DNA of 22,259 bases from JAKQHY01 sp034429475 (lineage in GTDB: Bacteria > Chloroflexota > Anaerolineae > B4-G1 > SLSP01), in the NCBI GenBank assembly GCA_034429475.1, contig DAOUGD010000149.1:1-22259 (forward strand), given 5' to 3'. The position numbers and the translations under genes were made by a program. This document shows positions 7,229 through 14,852 of the stretch, in pieces (the stretch's first letter is position 1; each line of letters opens with the position of its first letter). The notes below the pieces were generated by a model. It saw only the letters and a program-made list of their open reading frames with translations. It made no database searches and was not told the origin of the DNA.

Positions 7229-7900
7229 CTAATCCTCACACCCCGGATAGGAGCAGAGATCAGCCAACAGACATTGCTGGCACGCCGGCGACCGGGCGTG
7301 ACAGACCTGGCGGCCATGGGTGATGAGATTCAGATGAAAAGGATAATAGATTTCAGGCGGCAACAGGGTTTCCAGCAGAGTATGGGCCTTCTCGCGGGAC
7401 GTGTTAGGGGGGATCAGTTCTAGCCTTTGGGTGACGCGATGGACGTGCGTATCCACCGGAAAGGCCGGACGGCCCAGCGCGAAGAGCAGGACAATCGCCG
7501 CCGTCTTTGGCCCGACGCCGTCCAGGGAAAGGAGCCACGCGCGGGCTTCTTCCTGTGGGAGATCGCGCAGGAAGTCCAGGGAAAGGTTGCCGCGCACCTG
7601 GGTGATGGTGTGCAGCGCCGCCTGGATGTGCGGCCCTTTGCTTGGCGCCAACCCAGCCGGGCGGATCGTCTCGATGAGGGCCGCGAGGGGGGCGTCGCGT
7701 ACAGCCTCCCAGGTTGGGTAGCGCGCGCGCAGTTGGGCGTAGGCGACGTCGCGGTTGCGGTCGTTGGTGTTCTGGCTGAGGATGGTGTTGACCAGGGCGG
7801 CCAGCGGCTCTCCATCCGGCTGCAAGGGATGGTCGCCATACGCGCCTAACAAGCGTTGGTGGATGGTGAGGGCTTTCGTCAGTAAGGAGGACTCGTTCAT
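7229..7900 (-). CDS. nth: Endonuclease III-like DNA glycosylase/AP lyase with Fe-S cluster
   Basis: This HhH-GPD family base-excision-repair enzyme would remove oxidised pyrimidines and cleave the abasic site. With the ATG at 7900 it is 223 residues. The helix-hairpin-helix LDGVGPKTAA contains catalytic K132. The catalytic Asp is D150 in VDTHVHRV. A C-x6-C-x2-C-x5-C cluster motif (C200, C207, C210, C216) binds a 4Fe-4S cluster. The start is chosen at the ATGA overlap with the NUDIX stop (4 bp), which implies translational coupling; the frame extends 28 codons further up without support. The sequence between the HhH and the N-terminus is divergent from E. coli Nth, so substrate preference could differ (Nth versus a related HhH-GPD subfamily). 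Confidence 0.93.
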   Translation of the reverse strand: MNESSLLTKALTIHQRLLGAYGDHPLQPDGEPLAALVNTILSQNTNDRNRDVAYAQLRARYPTWEAVRDAPLAALIETIRPAGLAPSKGPHIQAALHTITQVRGNLSLDFLRDLPQEEARAWLLSLDGVGPKTAAIVLLFALGRPAFPVDTHVHRVTQRLELIPPNTSREKAHTLLETLLPPEIYYPFHLNLITHGRQVCHARSPACQQCLLADLCSYPGCED

Positions 7901-8340
7901 AGAACTTGTGGTAAGGCTTGCTGCGCGCGCCGCAGCCATTCTTGTTCGGCGGCAAAGGTCAGGGAGTCGCGCGCTTCCTCCCACGTCGCCCAGATGGGGA
8001 CGAATTGCTGCTCATCCTCGAACGGTCGCATGACCTGGCGATGCGACAGAGCGCGCATCAGAAAGTAGTGCTCCTCCCGGCGTACTGGCCGGTCATCCAG
8101 GGAAAAGACGACCAACTGCTCACCCAGGTCGGCGACGATTGCCAGATCGTCATACCCGGCCTCCTCGATGACCTCGCGCACGGCGGTTTCCGCTGCTGTC
8201 TCGTCATTGTCCACGTGCCCTTTGGGCAGACGTACTTCGTCGCGCGCCGGGCGCACCAATAGCAACACCCGTTCGCCTTTGCCGTCTATCACGACGCCGC
8301 CGGCCGCCGTATAGTGGACTGTTTGGAAGGGTTTGTTCAT
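7897..8340 (-). CDS. NUDIX hydrolase
   Basis: The 147-residue protein has a perfect Nudix box: G41-x5-E47-x7-R55-E56-V-I-E59-E60-A-G62-Y, which binds Mg2+ and catalyses hydrolysis of a nucleoside diphosphate linked to another moiety. The substrate cannot be read from the box. The LPKGHVDNDE context resembles the diadenosine polyphosphate and phosphohydrolase-type branch, but this is a weak hint. GAGGTGA lies about 7 nt before the ATG. The stop overlaps the nth start (ATGA). Together with nth this suggests a role in removing damaged nucleotides or in DNA repair, by context only. Confidence 0.93.
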   Translation of the reverse strand: MNKPFQTVHYTAAGGVVIDGKGERVLLLVRPARDEVRLPKGHVDNDETAAETAVREVIEEAGYDDLAIVADLGEQLVVFSLDDRPVRREEHYFLMRALSHRQVMRPFEDEQQFVPIWATWEEARDSLTFAAEQEWLRRAQQALPQVL

Positions 8341-8377
8341 CGGCTCACCTCACTCTGCGTTGATGTACACTGCCTAT

Positions 8378-8406
8378 TTTATACAGGCAATTCACATTTT
8401 CGGCAA
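8378..8406 (-). promoter_or_regulatory. Putative promoter of the NUDIX-nth cluster
   Basis: The minus strand reads TTGCCG (8406-8401), a 17-bp spacer and TATAAA (8383-8378). A 5-bp inverted repeat, TGCCT (8371-8375) and AGGCA (8385-8389), brackets the -10 and could be an operator. The promoter starts 10 bp after the stop of the upstream regulator gene. Confidence 0.5.
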
Positions 8407-8415
8407 AAGAGACGT

Positions 8416-9495
8416 TTATGCGCCCAGGCCGGCGCTGACGGCTTTGCTGGCGGCGGCGGAGCGCGTATGCACATCCAGCTTCTCAAAAATAGCGCGTAGA
8501 TGACGTTTGACAGTATTTTGTGTGATGAACAGGCCGGCAGCGATTTCCTTGTTGGTCAGACCGGCGGCCAACAGGTTCAGGACTTCGTGCTCGCGGTCGG
8601 TGAGAGTCTGGAGCCGGGTCAGCGGAAGCGAGGCGGCGCGCATGTCGCGCACAGTCTGTAGAAATGTCTGGCGGTGGAAAGTCTGCTTTTCGAGGTAGGC
8701 GAAAATACCGTGGTCACGGTAGGCGCGCGCAATCTCCGCCGGGGCCGCCGCGCCGCTGACGACGATAGTAGGAATGGCGCGCGCCCGCGTACTTTCGAGC
8801 AGTTGGTAGCCTTCCTGATCGGTGATGTCGGCGGGAGGCCACATAGCCGTGGTGGAGCCGTCCAACGCCAGGTCAATCACGGCCAGGGCGTAGGGGGTGC
8901 GGCGCAGCCGCCCCAAAGCCTCGCCGAAGCTATGGCAGCTATGCACCGCGTACCCGGCGTCTGCCAGCAATTCCGAGAGAATGGCGTTCCAGCCGGCGTC
9001 GTCCTCCACAACGAGCGCCGACCCCGGCAGCGCCGGACTGTCTGCCGCCCCCGTGTCATGAGGACGCTCCGCTGCGAGTATGGCGGGGGGCATGTTTTCT
9101 GGCGGCGGGGTGGCGGCCAGCGCGCGTTGCACTAATGCGCGGAATTCCACACGCTTGAAGGTTTCTTTGCGGAGGCAATAAAACGCGCCGTGTTCGGTCA
9201 ACACGTTGACGGCCAGTTCGACGGTGGCAAAGCCGGTGAGCAAGATGGCGACGCAGCCGGGGTCTTGCCGGCGCACCGCGTCCAGGACTTGCAGGCCATC
9301 CTGGTTGGCATAGTCGCCCTCGCTCAACGCCAAATCCACAACGGCCAGGCGATGTGGCGCCGTGCGCAGGTGACCGAGCGCCGCCGGCAAGTCGGCGGCG
9401 ACGTCCACCGCCAGCCCGGCGTCGCCGAGGATCTCGCCGAGAATTTGCTGCCAGGAGGGATCGTCTTCGACGATGAGGGCGCGCGGGCGGCTCAT
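8416..9495 (-). CDS. Response regulator with two receivers and a LuxR-type HTH
   Basis: This 359-residue cytoplasmic DNA-binding regulator has receiver 1 at residues about 5-120 (D11-D12, phospho-acceptor D54, K110), receiver 2 at about 158-282 (D165-D166, D208, K270) and a LuxR/FixJ HTH at 298-350 (LTDREHEVLNLLAAGLTNKEIA, then NTVKRHL). The two receivers are an internal duplication, with about half of the aligned residues identical. Both have a lengthened loop after the phospho-Asp: the conserved Gly is at +13 and +21 instead of about +8. The ATG overlaps the stop of the upstream kinase (ATGA), so this is its cognate regulator. The open frame extends 37 codons further up inside the kinase gene and is rejected. 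Confidence 0.93.
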   Translation of the reverse strand: MSRPRALIVEDDPSWQQILGEILGDAGLAVDVAADLPAALGHLRTAPHRLAVVDLALSEGDYANQDGLQVLDAVRRQDPGCVAILLTGFATVELAVNVLTEHGAFYCLRKETFKRVEFRALVQRALAATPPPENMPPAILAAERPHDTGAADSPALPGSALVVEDDAGWNAILSELLADAGYAVHSCHSFGEALGRLRRTPYALAVIDLALDGSTTAMWPPADITDQEGYQLLESTRARAIPTIVVSGAAAPAEIARAYRDHGIFAYLEKQTFHRQTFLQTVRDMRAASLPLTRLQTLTDREHEVLNLLAAGLTNKEIAAGLFITQNTVKRHLRAIFEKLDVHTRSAAASKAVSAGLGA

Positions 9496-11729
9496 AGCGT
9501 TTCCTCTGCAATGGGCAACCGGATGCGGAAGGTCGTGCCGTGGACGCCGTCGCTTTCCACGGCGATGGCGCCGCCCAGCCGGACGACCAGGGTTTTGACC
9601 CACCACAGGCCAAATCCCAGTTGGGAGGCGGTCTTGTCGCCGGGCGGCTGGGCGCGTTGCACTTTCGTCCCGTTCTTGAATTCAAAGATGTGCTGGTGCT
9701 GCGCCGGCGGGATACCCGGCCCGTCGTCGCTGACGGTGATTTCGACGTGGCGTCCGGTGGTGCTACCGGCCAGGGTGATGTGACCATGTCCCTGGAGCGC
9801 GCGCCCGGCGTTTTCCAGCAGGTTGGTGAAGACGAGACTCAAGCTGCGCTCACCGGCCAGCACCGGCGGCAGCGTCGACAACCCGGCCACATCCACGTGG
9901 ATGCCGGCGGGCAGCGCGGTAGCTTCCAGGGCGTCGGCGACACAGTCCGCCACATTGACCGGCGCGGGGTGGAGCGGATGGAGATGCGCCAGGTTTTCAC
10001 GCACGGCCTTCATCGCCTCGTGGGCGTTGTGTTCGATGGCCGCCAGATTGGCCGCCAGATAGTCGTCGGCGCGCAGCGCGTCGGCGCATTTGTCCTGGAT
10101 GCCCTGGATGCGCACCGGGATGGCGCCGACTTTGTTGTTGAGGTGGTGCAGGACGTTGGCCGCGATGTCGCCCATGGCGGCGAAGGTCTCGGCGACGGCG
10201 TGGCGTTCCTGGGCGTCGCGCAGGGCCTGTTGTCGCATGGCCGAGTGCCGCGCGAGGGCCGCGTAGTAGGCCAGGCAAGTCAACACCTTTTCGTCCCATT
10301 CCGACACGACGCTGCGGTCGGAGGCGGCGCTGTAAACGCCGAAGGCGCCGATGGGCTTCCGGTCTTCGCTGGAGAGAATTGGCGCGATCAGCGCCGTCTC
10401 CGTTTTGAGCGGCGCGCCGATGTGAATGACTTCCTCGATCAAGCGGTCAGGGAGCGCGGCGGCGGCGCTGGCGCCGAAGTCGGCGCTGGCTGCCCGGCGG
10501 GCGATCTGCTCTCCTTCCAGCGTCCAGATGGCGGCGGCGGTCACGTCCAGCAGGTCGCAGGCCAGGCCGACGAGGTGGCGCAGCACGTCCGGGGGCGGCT
10601 GGACGAGCAGGAGGCGCGCGACTTTCAGCAGGGCGTCCAGCAAACGGGCTTCCTGGATGGCAATGACGGCCTGGGTCGCCAGCGCCTGGAGCAGCAGGCT
10701 GTCGGCCTCGTCGAACATGCCGATCACCGGGCTTTCCAGGTTGAGCACGCCTTCCAACCGCCCGCCGGAGCCGATCAGCGGCACGGCCAGCTCCGCCCGC
10801 ATTTGCAAGGTGGAATCCAGCGGATAGTAGAGCCGGTTCCAGGGGGCTGCCTGCAAGTCATGGATGCACAACGGCTGCCGGTGTTCGGCCACCCATCCCA
10901 TGATGCTGGTTGCGCCGATGGGGAGCGGTTCCACATGGGGATGCTCCAGGGGCGCGCCGGCCATGGCGCGGGTGATGAGGGTCGCGCCGCTTTCATCCAC
11001 CAGGCGAAACGCGCCATAGTGGGCTTGCGTGACCTCCAGGGCCATCTGTAGGATGCTTTCCAGGGTCTCTTCAAGGCCCATACGGGAGGAAATGAGCAGA
11101 CCGGCGCGTCCCAGGCGATTCAATTCATCTTCTCTGCGCTGCAAGTCCCGGCGGACGTTGGCGAGTTGGCGCGCCTGGTAAATCGCCATAGCCGCCTGGT
11201 TGACGAAGTTGTCCAGCAGCAGCAGCTCAAACTGTCGGAAGGGGCGTTCCTGGTGCAGGTACACATAGAGGGCGCCGACGGCCTGATTGGCGACGATCAG
11301 GGGAAAGCACGCCATCGTTTTGGCGCCGGCCTGGATTTTGGCCGGGTGGATGGTCATGTCGGGTTCCTCGTAGGAGAGGACGCGGCGGCGCTGGCTGAGC
11401 GCGGCCAGGCCAATACCGTGGGGGCGGGGGGCGTCGTGCAGGGGCGCGCCGGGCGGCTCGCCGGCCGACACCCGTGAGGCCAGGTCAAAAGCGCGGCGCG
11501 TCTGATCGTAGGCGTAGATGACAGCGGAGGCGCCCGGCGTCACTTTGATGGCGCTTTCGGCAATCAGGCGCAGGGTGGCCTGTACGGCTTCGGCGGCGCT
11601 GCTGACGCTCACGCTGAAGCGGTTGATGGCGACTCCGATCCGGTTGAGGTTCGCCAGGGCTTCTACGAGTTGCGGCTCTGTGGCCGGCAGACCGGCATCA
11701 ATCGGGATAGGCATTTCAGATAAGTTCAT
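9492..11729 (-). CDS. Triple-GAF sensor histidine kinase (soluble)
   Basis: This kinase of about 745 residues lacks membrane helices. Three GAF-type domains lie at about residues 45-190, 215-365 and 375-505, followed by a kinase core. The H box is MGDIAANVLHHLNNKVGAI, with two adjacent His (about 528-529) and H-x-x-N-N spacing like the NtrB-type HEINN motif. Which His accepts phosphate is not certain. The N box is TNLLENAGRAL, G1 is DDGPGIP and G2 is GFGLWWVK. The segment between G1 and G2 is longer than usual. The ATG at 11729 is preferred over an in-frame GTG at 11735; neither has a good Shine-Dalgarno. The gene is cotranscribed with the double-receiver LuxR regulator. GAF ligands are unknown. 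Confidence 0.9.
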   Translation of the reverse strand: MNLSEMPIPIDAGLPATEPQLVEALANLNRIGVAINRFSVSVSSAAEAVQATLRLIAESAIKVTPGASAVIYAYDQTRRAFDLASRVSAGEPPGAPLHDAPRPHGIGLAALSQRRRVLSYEEPDMTIHPAKIQAGAKTMACFPLIVANQAVGALYVYLHQERPFRQFELLLLDNFVNQAAMAIYQARQLANVRRDLQRREDELNRLGRAGLLISSRMGLEETLESILQMALEVTQAHYGAFRLVDESGATLITRAMAGAPLEHPHVEPLPIGATSIMGWVAEHRQPLCIHDLQAAPWNRLYYPLDSTLQMRAELAVPLIGSGGRLEGVLNLESPVIGMFDEADSLLLQALATQAVIAIQEARLLDALLKVARLLLVQPPPDVLRHLVGLACDLLDVTAAAIWTLEGEQIARRAASADFGASAAAALPDRLIEEVIHIGAPLKTETALIAPILSSEDRKPIGAFGVYSAASDRSVVSEWDEKVLTCLAYYAALARHSAMRQQALRDAQERHAVAETFAAMGDIAANVLHHLNNKVGAIPVRIQGIQDKCADALRADDYLAANLAAIEHNAHEAMKAVRENLAHLHPLHPAPVNVADCVADALEATALPAGIHVDVAGLSTLPPVLAGERSLSLVFTNLLENAGRALQGHGHITLAGSTTGRHVEITVSDDGPGIPPAQHQHIFEFKNGTKVQRAQPPGDKTASQLGFGLWWVKTLVVRLGGAIAVESDGVHGTTFRIRLPIAEETL

Positions 11730-11778
11730 AGGCACTTACGGCTGTGTTGGTCAGTGACCGGGTGAACGATTTTATTGC

Positions 11779-11807
11779 ATTATAAAGTAGGGAGGGGCGG
11801 GTGTCCA
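11779..11807 (-). promoter_or_regulatory. Putative promoter of the triple-GAF kinase operon
   Basis: The minus strand reads TGGACA (11807-11802), a 17-bp spacer and a consensus TATAAT (11784-11779). The predicted start near 11772 gives a leader of about 43 nt. This is one of the best sigma-70-type promoters in the window. Confidence 0.7.
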
Positions 11808-11871
11808 GTACCCAAACGGGGCATTCCCGGATGGGCGGCGGATATTAAAGAAGGTACTTTTTTAGTTTATG

Positions 11872-11880
11872 TGTTATACT
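11872..11880 (+). promoter_or_regulatory. Putative sufS promoter (extended -10)
   Basis: TGTTATACT is an extended -10 (TG-n-TATACT) located 48 bp before the sufS ATG. No good -35 is seen at 16-18 bp upstream. It is divergent from the kinase promoter about 70 bp away. Confidence 0.5.
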
Positions 11881-11927
11881 TGGGATGTTAAGGGCCTAAA
11901 GGCTGAGAGCTGAAGAGGAGGTAGGGC

Positions 11928-13154
11928 ATGGCTTTAGACGTTCAAGCCATTCGTCGAGAGTTTCCGATTTTTGAACGGAAGGTCAATGGGAAGCGGCTGG
12001 TATTTCTGGATAGCGCGGCGAGTTCGCAGAAGCCGCGCGCCGTTATTGAGGCGATGGGGCAGGTTTACACCCACAGTTACGCGAATGTCCACCGGGGATT
12101 ATACACGCTGGCAGAGGAGGCCACCGAAGCTTACGAGGGCGCGCGGATCAAGTTGGCCCGCTTCATCAACGCGCCCGATCCCGCCGAGGTGATCTATGTC
12201 CGCAACGCCACGGAAGGTCTGAACCTGGTCGCGTATAGTTGGGGCTTGACGCACATCCACGCCGGCGATCGGATTGTGATCACGGAGATGGAACATCACG
12301 CCAACCTGGTGCCCTGGCAGCAGTTAGCTTTGCGGCAGGGAGCGGAACTGGCTTATGTGCCGGTGACGGATGAGGGCCGGCTCGATCTCACGGCGCTGCC
12401 GCCGCTGCTGTCGGACGGTCGCACGAAGCTGGTGGCGTGCTCGGTGATGTCCAACGTGCTCGGCACGCTGCCGCCGGTCACGCAGGTGGCGGAGCTGGCG
12501 CACGCCGCCGGCGCGCTGGTGGTGATGGACGCCGCACAGGCTGCGCCGCATCGCTCGCTGGACGTGCAGGCGTTGGGCGCGGACTTTTTGGCGATTTCCG
12601 GGCACAAGATGTGCGGGCCGGGGATGGGGATTCTCTGGGGACGGGGCGACCTGCTGGAAGCGATGCCGCCCTTCCTCTACGGCGGCGACATGATCCGCAC
12701 GGTGAAACGTTACCAGTCCAAGTGGAACGATCTGCCCCACAAGTTTGAGGCCGGCACGCCGCCCATTGCCGAGGCCATCGGGTTCGGGGCGGCGGTGGAC
12801 TTTCTCAGCGCCATCGGCATGGAGGCGATTCACGCCCACGAGCAGGAATTGCTCGCCTATGCGCTGCCGTTGGTGGCGGAGATACCAGGAATCCACGTGC
12901 TTGGGCCGGGGGTGGGGGAACGGGGGGGCGTGCTCTCGTTCTGGCTGGAGGCCGCGCATCCGCACGATATCTCAGCGCTGCTGGACGCGGACGGCATTTG
13001 CATCCGCGCCGGGCATCACTGCGCGCAGCCGCTCCACGAGCGGTTCGGCCTCCCGTCCAGCGCGCGCGCCAGTTTTTACCTGTATAACGACCAAGAAGAT
13101 GTAGACGCCCTGGTCGCCGGGCTGCACCGGGTCGTCAAAGTTTTGGGGAGATAG
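11928..13154 (+). CDS. sufS: Cysteine desulfurase SufS
   Basis: SufS is a PLP enzyme that takes sulfur from cysteine as a persulfide for Fe-S cluster assembly. At 408 residues it has the usual length. PLP-binding Lys is K227 in SGHKMCGP, the PLP-stacking His is H124 in MEHHANLVPW, and the catalytic persulfide Cys is C365 in RAGHHCAQP, followed by an ASFYLYN C-terminal signature. The RAGHHCAQP context marks a group II (SufS-type) desulfurase. GGAGG lies about 7 nt before the ATG. It is followed after 7 bp by sufU, the acceptor of its sulfur. No sufBCD genes are in this window. Confidence 0.97.
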   Translation: MALDVQAIRREFPIFERKVNGKRLVFLDSAASSQKPRAVIEAMGQVYTHSYANVHRGLYTLAEEATEAYEGARIKLARFINAPDPAEVIYVRNATEGLNLVAYSWGLTHIHAGDRIVITEMEHHANLVPWQQLALRQGAELAYVPVTDEGRLDLTALPPLLSDGRTKLVACSVMSNVLGTLPPVTQVAELAHAAGALVVMDAAQAAPHRSLDVQALGADFLAISGHKMCGPGMGILWGRGDLLEAMPPFLYGGDMIRTVKRYQSKWNDLPHKFEAGTPPIAEAIGFGAAVDFLSAIGMEAIHAHEQELLAYALPLVAEIPGIHVLGPGVGERGGVLSFWLEAAHPHDISALLDADGICIRAGHHCAQPLHERFGLPSSARASFYLYNDQEDVDALVAGLHRVVKVLGR

Positions 13155-13161
13155 AAGAAAG

Positions 13162-13545
13162 ATGAGCAGTGATTTATATCGCGAACAGTTGTTAGACCAT
13201 TATCACAATCCCGAAAACTTCGGGGTGCTGCCGGATGCCGATGTGGACATCGAAATGGACAACCCCACCTGTGGGGACATGGTGCATATGACGGCCCGAC
13301 TGGATGCCGAGGGGCGGATTGCGGAGGTGATGTTTGAAGGGCAGGGCTGCGTGGTGAGTATGGCGTCTGCCTCGATGTTCACCGAAGCGGCGGTCGGCAA
13401 GACGCCGCAGGAGGTGGCCGCGATGGGGCTGGCCGACATCGAGGAGATGATGGGCGGCGTGCGGTTGAGTATGGGCCGGGTTAAGTGCGCGACGCTGCCG
13501 TTGAACGCGCTGAAGCTAGGGCTGAAAGAGGCCGGCAAGCTGTAA
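13162..13545 (+). CDS. sufU: SufU-type sulfur-transfer / Fe-S scaffold protein
   Basis: At 127 residues it belongs to the IscU/SufU fold. Three conserved Cys are C37 (NPTCGD), C63 (GQGCVVSMASAS) and C109 (VKCATL), with D39. In Bacillus SufU these ligands bind zinc and accept persulfide from SufS. The sequence signatures (S-x-ASAS, KCATL, no LPPVK chaperone motif) are SufU-like. The C63-C109 spacing of 46 is close to IscU and lacks the roughly 20-residue insertion typical of SufU. It sits 7 bp after sufS and ends before a strong terminator. Function as SufS partner is well supported by context. Confidence 0.93.
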   Translation: MSSDLYREQLLDHYHNPENFGVLPDADVDIEMDNPTCGDMVHMTARLDAEGRIAEVMFEGQGCVVSMASASMFTEAAVGKTPQEVAAMGLADIEEMMGGVRLSMGRVKCATLPLNALKLGLKEAGKL

Positions 13546-13565
13546 AGGCGACACCGGGAAAGTGT

Positions 13566-13603
13566 GCGGCGGGAGAAGGCCATCCTTCTCCCGCCGCTTT
13601 TTT
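13566..13603 (+). terminator. Strong terminator after sufU, shared with the cdaR 3' end
   Basis: A perfect 14-bp GC-rich stem (13566-13579 with 13584-13597, 4-nt loop) is followed by six T (13598-13603). The T tract overlaps the cdaR stop codon on the opposite strand. It is a clear rho-independent terminator for sufSU. On the minus strand no T tract follows, so for cdaR it could only act as a 3' stem. Confidence 0.93.
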
Positions 13604-14852
13604 AGGGCAAGTCTTCTTCCGGCGGCGCTTCCGGCAGTGGGGCCAATTTGGTGATCTTGACGGGCACAGTTTCCGGCAGCAAGTTTTGAATGGTGATGCC
13701 GCCCGGCGCTGTTACCACGGGGGCCAGGTTGTATTCGCCGGGCTGGAGATTGGTCAGGTCCAGGGTGAGGTTGACGGCGGTGATGGGTAAAGTCTCCATA
13801 ATCAACAGCGGGCCGTTGAGGATGACCACCACGGATTCAATGCCAACGGTGACGGTGTAGGCCGGATTCAACCCGCGAATTTCAGGCTCAACGTCCAACT
13901 TCAGGCCGCTCTTGATGGCTTCGATGGCCAGGACGGCGGTAACGGTGGGATCGCTGGGTTGGATGGGCACCAATCCACCGGGGATTTGCAATCCGACAGT
14001 GGCGGTCAAGGTTTGGGTCAATCCCTCGATGTTGATGAGCTGCGTCTGCAAGAATCCTGGCATCTCGTTGATGGCGCGGCTGGTCGCGTAGACTTTGACG
14101 ACCGGTGGCAGCATCTTTAGATCGGCGATGCGGTACCCCGCCGCCGGTTGACCTTCCAGGGAGACGTTGACCGGCAGGTCGCGGATGTAGCCGAGGGCGC
14201 TGATGGCGATATGGATGTCCACCGACTTGGGCAGCACTGTGACATTAGCGACCACCTGGCCTTCGGCATCGAGGGCGGCCAGTTCATAGTCGTTGTGACG
14301 ACTGCTCTGCATCCCCTCAACTTCGACGACGGCCTGGACGACGCTCACTTTTTGCACGAAAGAGGCCGGCCCCTGGATGCGCGCTGTTTGGGGGACGACT
14401 TCCGGCGCGCTCATTTTGTAACCTGTCTGGGGGGCGCCATGCACTTTGACGGTGACGGTCAGTTCTTTCTGGATAAACGATTCGACATTCAGCGTGACTT
14501 CCGCCGGTTTCACGCTCAACAAGCGCACGGGCGTTGGGGCTATTTTGACCAGCACGGGGGTGGTAACGACACCCGTAGGCGTTTGGGAAAGGTCAATGTA
14601 GGCATTGATGTCGGCGGCGGTTAAATTTTCCCAAACGGAGTGCGGCGCGCGCAGGGCCACTTGTACGCGATTGGCGCTTTGGCCATATTTGACCATGTTC
14701 TCAGGCAGCCCTTGGACTTCCACCGGTATGAGCGCTTCATAGGTCTTCTCCTCGGTGGGGTCTTCAGCTTCGGTGGCGATGGCCCAAAAAAAGAAGGCCA
14801 GCAAGATGGACAGAATCAACAAGCTCACATTTTGTCCTAACCAGCGGCTCAT
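13602..14852 (-). CDS. cdaR: YbbR-domain protein, CdaA regulator CdaR
   Basis: This 416-residue membrane-anchored protein has a single N-terminal helix (about residues 9-26) followed by an extracytoplasmic part made of about four YbbR repeats (about 35-120, 125-205, 215-300, 305-400). It ends with an acidic, proline-rich tail. In Firmicutes the YbbR protein CdaR binds the membrane diadenylate cyclase CdaA and adjusts its activity. Here the gene overlaps cdaA by 4 bp (ATGA at 14849-14852), with AAGGA just upstream, so the pair is translationally coupled. The usual third member, glmM, is absent downstream; sufU converges instead. Confidence 0.93.
   Translation of the reverse strand: MSRWLGQNVSLLILSILLAFFFWAIATEAEDPTEEKTYEALIPVEVQGLPENMVKYGQSANRVQVALRAPHSVWENLTAADINAYIDLSQTPTGVVTTPVLVKIAPTPVRLLSVKPAEVTLNVESFIQKELTVTVKVHGAPQTGYKMSAPEVVPQTARIQGPASFVQKVSVVQAVVEVEGMQSSRHNDYELAALDAEGQVVANVTVLPKSVDIHIAISALGYIRDLPVNVSLEGQPAAGYRIADLKMLPPVVKVYATSRAINEMPGFLQTQLINIEGLTQTLTATVGLQIPGGLVPIQPSDPTVTAVLAIEAIKSGLKLDVEPEIRGLNPAYTVTVGIESVVVILNGPLLIMETLPITAVNLTLDLTNLQPGEYNLAPVVTAPGGITIQNLLPETVPVKITKLAPLPEAPPEEDLP

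Noticed and set aside
9496..9606. 37-codon N-terminal extension of the double-receiver regulator
   Set aside because: It lies inside the kinase gene and has arginine-rich out-of-frame composition; the ATGA overlap start fits much better.
9540..11051. 503-codon plus-strand frame opposite the triple-GAF kinase
   Set aside because: It lies wholly antisense to a gene with clear domains, shows no recognisable domain and has low-complexity G/Q/H/R-rich composition typical of GC-rich shadow frames.
12324..12965. 213-codon minus-strand frame opposite sufS
   Set aside because: It is antisense to sufS, rich in H/R/Q and has no motif or ribosome site.
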